Part shown: positions 46,811-64,000 of the stretch, in pieces | Layout: each line of letters begins with the position of its first letter | Numbering within the stretch: position 1 is the first letter of the stretch | Origin: Pterobdella sp. o SKG-2022 | Lineage: Eukaryota > Annelida > Clitellata > Hirudinida > Piscicolidae | NCBI GenBank assembly: GCA_964035795.1 | Contig: OZ038322.1 | Span: 5,322,925 to 5,386,924, forward strand | Length of the DNA stretch: 64,000 bases | Reading direction: 5' to 3' | Notes under the pieces: model-generated | Seen by the model: only the letters and a program-made list of their open reading frames with translations | Told to the model about the DNA's origin: nothing | Databases searched by the model: none | Made by a program: the position numbers and the translations under genes

Positions 46811-47534
46811 AACTTTTCAATATTCTGAGAAAAAACTTTCGAGCCACAAACCCTCTAGGTACCAAAAAGCCTTTATTTCTCAATATATTTATCAATTCAG
46901 CAACGACTATCCTTTGGGCAGATAAATATTGATTAAAAATTCAAATTTATGAAAAGCTTGTAATTTACTCATCTGCTCCAAGCCTGTTTCTTAGGCCTGG
47001 TATGGTGAAGCTTTTGTGTTCTTTAAGAGCCTGGATAGCTCTTCTTTCCAAACAGATATACTTAATGGAATGTATGGCTACTTTTAATAATCTAAAAACT
47101 AAAAATTTGATCATAAAAATCATTGATTTTACCATTTTATCAATTTCAGTAAGATTATTGAGTGTGGGATCTGTTGGCAAAAAACCTTGAACCTTAATAA
47201 AGTCAGCTAGTTAAAAAAATATAAGGTCTTGCTTCTTACATAAATTTAGTTATATAACAAAAAAAAGTCAAACTAAAGCACAATTGTTGCAGTAATGTTG
47301 TTCAGGCACTTGCTCTTCATTTTGTATTAAAAAACATTCTGAATGTTGCCAGACATTACAGCCTTCACAAAAAATCATTAAACCATCATGTTGAACCAAT
47401 TTTTTGAAGATTTAGTAGTTTAAATTAATAAAATCTTTGTTAAAATACAATAATTATAAATTTAGACTTCCTACCTCATTAACAATTGATAAGCAATTGA
47501 TAGATTCATATAATTCAAGTTCGTTGTGTTCCAT
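46811..47534 (-). CDS. PHD-finger plus winged-helix-like protein (possible HORMAD-type chromatin-binding region)
   Basis: Exons, minus strand: 47534-47475 (MEHNELELYESINCLSIVNE, donor GTAGGA); a PHD exon ending at 47282; 47185-46969; and one starting at 46911 and running to an unclear 3' end near 46811 (open to 46665). The PHD exon reads MIFCEGCNVWQHSEC, i.e. C-x2-C-x4-H-x2-C, then HYCNNC across a phase-correct junction. The following exons read AIQALKEHKSFTIPGLRNRL, GADE, then IVVAELINILRNKGFLVPRG across another phase-correct junction, resembling a winged helix-turn-helix. PHD followed by winged helix is the layout of the chromatin-binding region of meiotic HORMA proteins, but no HORMA domain was found upstream. 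The first PHD Cys pair and the acceptor before the PHD exon were not found: a TAA interrupts the frame there. It may be a damaged copy. Confidence 0.5.
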
Positions 47535-50500
47535 TTTTATTTTTCGGTTTTTACGTTGATCTTTACTCAACTAAATTAATCTTCTTGATATAATCAAGGT
47601 TAAAGAAAGCAGACGACCACAATCTGCGACCGTGTGAAAGATCCCAATATTATAAATGTGGAAAATTTATAGATATTTCCTGAGTTTTATTTTCGTTTAA
47701 AAAGTGGTTAATAAATTTTTTCAACTTAAAAAATGAGCATTTTTTAAAGAGAAATTGAAGAAAAATTAATTAAAAATGCAAAGCCTCGAATTTATAGATA
47801 TTTAAACAAGCTTTAGACACAGAAAAGCTCAAAATACTAAATCAGGTAAATTTTTTTAAAACTATCTTTTTGCACAAATATATAAAATATGTTAAACTAG
47901 AGTAAAAACTTTAATTGTTTTTTCATCTCGAATTACTACTAAAATGTTGTCAAAATTTGTTTAAAACTGAAAACATAGAGAATTCTTTTTCACAGTTCAA
48001 CAATACTGCCAAAGAAATTGGCATAAATGTAAAGGGCAGAACGAATGGAACATAGATGCTCGAATCAAAAAATATAGAGTAAAAGAATTTCAAACTTTCA
48101 ATTATCTCATAAGTTACATAGCTCAACAAAATTCTAAGAAGAGCTGCATACGCCCTTAAAAATATATTCAAACTAATAAAAGCATACTTGCGAAGTTTTT
48201 TGATTAAAAATATTGTTAGAATACACTTGAATCGGTTTTTAATCAAGGTGAACCATCTTGGATAGACATAAACAAACGTTTCAGACACTTGGATGTGAAA
48301 AAGTTCAAAAAATTTATCAACATAACTTTCGTAAATAATATCACTCGACAGAATAGACTATGGGCTTCTTGGTCCTTACTGAGACTCAAACTGTGTGATC
48401 CAATTGTAAATACGAATCCCATGGCCGTTGAAAGAAAACCTTGTTGGTTACCTAAATGAAAAACACCCGTCATAGAGTAGAACTGATGTATTCAATAAAC
48501 GACAGAGAGATTATGTTACACATGAACAGGGAGAGAGCTATCTTTATTATCTTTAACCAGTGCACTTTTGTTGGAAAGTTATAAGACGTTTGAAGGATGC
48601 AACGAAATTTATTCATGTTCCAATACTTGCTGTACTCTTAACTCATTGATATTAGATCGTGAATTTTAGTAATTTTACACAACTTTCATTGCTTTTAAAA
48701 TTAAAATTGCAAACTTTTAGCTGCAAAGTTATGGAATATTTTAAAGACTTGATAATACAAAAGTATTTTAACATTTGTATTATCATTTAAGTATTTCAAC
48801 ATAAATATAATGTTGCATATAATTGTCATTAGTAAATTTACTTAATTTTATTCAAGTATTTAATGAAATTTTAATACTTTCAAAATACGTTTAAAAAAGT
48901 TGAATATATCAAATTTCTCAATACCTTTAGTTTCATTCATCAAAGTACACAACGTTACCCTACATATAAAAATTTATCGAAAAAGATTTTTAGTATTTAA
49001 AAGAAGCTAATATAAAAATAAATATTTTCTTGAGCGTGCTAGGTTACGTAAGGTAGATAAATTTTATTAGGTTAAACATTGTTAAAGGAATGTATTTTGA
49101 ATTCCCGTCAAATTTTATTGCGTTTAAATTATTCAAAACAAAATTTAAATGAATAAAAAAAATTAAAAATGAACTTTAATATAAAAACAAGAATACTTAA
49201 TTATTAAAATCGAATAAAAAATTAAAATAGACCATTATAAAAGATGAAGTCAACTTAACCAATATTAAATATTTAAATATGACTGTACATGAAATTAAAT
49301 GAACACTTCGATAAAACGTCTTTTTATATACATTTTAAAAATAATTTGAAAGGTGTTTCAATTCGACCTGAATATAATAACTGAAATTTTGTTGGAAAAA
49401 CCATTGGAGTTTGAATAGATAAATAAAAATAAAAATGATAATAATAACAATAAAAATAACGATAATTATAATAATGGCGGTAAAAATGACACTAATTAAT
49501 TATATTAACAAAATAATGATTAAGTAATAAGGATTTCTTTACACACTATTGCAGTAATGTTTTATAAAAAGTTTGAAGTCAATGTAGCGTTTGAGCTAAC
49601 AGTCAGAAGATCCTGAAAATCAATGCCAGTTGTATGGCTTCAAACTAAATCACATTGTTCAATGGCATATCCACACAAAAATAAGAACTTAAATCTTTAA
49701 ATGCTATATAAAAATATTTATAAATTCATTTCGCATGATTTAGCTAAGAACATTAAACAATTGCTAAGACCATATATGAAAGTTAATATCTAAAATTCAT
49801 ACCGATGATTTTGATGTTGAGTTATACTTTATAAGGTATTTAAAATGAATTTAAGATGAATAAACATGATTTGAAGCTATAAGGTTCTAATAACTGAAAT
49901 ACAAAACAACGAAAACTGGGTGTAATTGCACTTTAAATAGATGAGTGCTTAAAAAGATGAGTACATTAGCAAACGCCATTCAAACAACTATAGACTGTAT
50001 AGAGATATTATATATATATATAACAGCTTAAAAAACCATGGCAGACTGTTTTTAATATAACGCCTACAATCATAATTCTATAAAATATAATCCTAATCAA
50101 AAGACGATGATACATCGGTGAAATAAGTTAAAAACAGTAGCGGGTGCAAGAAATGGTTAAGCGCGTTAAGTTTGTCATTTTGAGGTTGACTTTTATGTAG
50201 GTATTATTACGTTGAAACGGTATGAAAACAAGATTTTGAGAGCAGTAAATATCAGTTGTTTTTCCTGAGTAGAATCATCCCTTTAAGCAACTACAAGCCA
50301 TTAATAACATACATATTGTAATACATTACTTTAACTACGTGCTATAAAATATGAAAAAAATTAGCAAGAATATCAGGCAATATTCGGAACATGAGGAATA
50401 ACACTGAAATTGAAATGTTTATCAAGGCTGGTGTGTTTTATTAGATGTTGCAAAATATAAAATAAAAGTTGTTTTTCTTCATTTTAAAATAAATTAAGCC

Positions 50501-51046
50501 TTATTTTTAGTTTTTTTATGATGAATAAGACATTTTTAAACATGACATGACCAATCAGCGTTTCTGACAAAGTTGCCTATTTTTTATATAAAATCTAAAA
50601 TCTAACTACTAAAAAATATGATTTAATATAGGTAAAAAACGCAAGATGAGTTTTTGACATAATTCGAGAAAGTCAATCGTATAAGGGAAACTTTAATATT
50701 TTGATACTACTGATAAATATTTTTTGAAGATTTTATATATATTGCGCCATGATTCTATGTCATTTAAAAGTTGGATGAGACACGAGAAAATAGAACAAAA
50801 AAGTAGAAAATTTTTTCAAACATATGATTCCTCAATTGAAACACTTGTGATTTCTTTCAAAACCCTGACATAAACTTGCGAGTTCAAGAGAAAGTGACAG
50901 AAGATCTGTTGAGAGTCATGAAATATATTTGAGAAGATGACCCCCCGCGCACAGATGAGAAAAAAACCTGGAATATTAGAATTTCAACATTAATGCAAAC
51001 TATCATCATAGGGTTTTTAGTCAATAAATATCTTTATTGAATGTCA
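47535..51046. other. AT-rich stretch between the PHD gene and the kinase gene
   Basis: No supported exon. A 112-codon minus-strand frame at 48288-47950 is rich in Phe, Leu and Ile and could be read as membrane segments, but this is what AT-rich DNA yields by chance and no splice context supports it. Simple A/T-rich low-complexity sequence lies at about 49420-49510. Confidence 0.35.

Positions 51047-64000
<12,954 letters not shown>

Noticed and set aside
47950..48288. 112-codon minus-strand frame with membrane-like composition
   Set aside because: Phe/Leu/Ile/Lys/Tyr enrichment is expected from AT-rich DNA; no conserved motif and no matching exon.

Overview
The window is nuclear DNA from an animal, most likely an invertebrate. 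It is strongly AT-rich, its genes are cut into many short exons with ordinary GT-AG introns, and the families are metazoan: FERM protein, D-2-hydroxyglutarate dehydrogenase (D2HGDH), C-type lectin/EGF/sushi membrane protein, SLC30 metal transporters, DCP1, ribosomal protein L29, a Reeler-domain protein and a misshapen/TNIK-type kinase. A 200-N run shows it is a piece of a draft scaffold. I cannot name the phylum. Exon ends were set by reading splice sites and reading phase by hand; almost all junctions keep phase, and those that do not are flagged.

Layout, left to right: 3' part of a FERM-domain gene (+, 664-4531); assembly gap; D2HGDH copy A (+, 5426-8267); a roughly 30-exon gene for a cell-surface protein with two C-type lectin domains, three EGF domains, ten sushi domains and a transmembrane segment (-, about 20991-8664); a D2HGDH exon-1 relic (21781-21846) and intact D2HGDH copy B (+, 22407-24822); two tandem SLC30 (ZnT) transporter genes (-, 30413-25290 and 32986-30774); DCP1 (+, 33286-35859), divergent from the second transporter and convergent with RPL29 (-, 36466-35970). 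A gene-poor stretch follows with an unrecognised small gene (-, about 40040-39283), a secreted Reeler-domain protein (+, 44698-46031) and a PHD plus winged-helix-like gene (-, 47534 to about 46811). The right end is a 29-exon GCK-IV kinase gene (-, 64000 to 51047) whose N-terminus lies outside the window.

The most striking points are two pairs of duplicates that differ at functional residues. D2HGDH copy A has replaced two expected substrate-contact residues that copy B keeps. One transporter has HxxxD in its second transmembrane helix (zinc type), whereas its neighbour has NxxxD, as in manganese-linked SLC30A10. Introns and spacers hold two tRNA-headed SINE subfamilies sharing one Thr-like head, a foldback family built around AAGCTTTTCG, a decayed TTAA-flanked piggyBac element inside the kinase gene, and three minisatellites. 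The genes do not form one pathway; the shared theme is local duplication followed by divergence.
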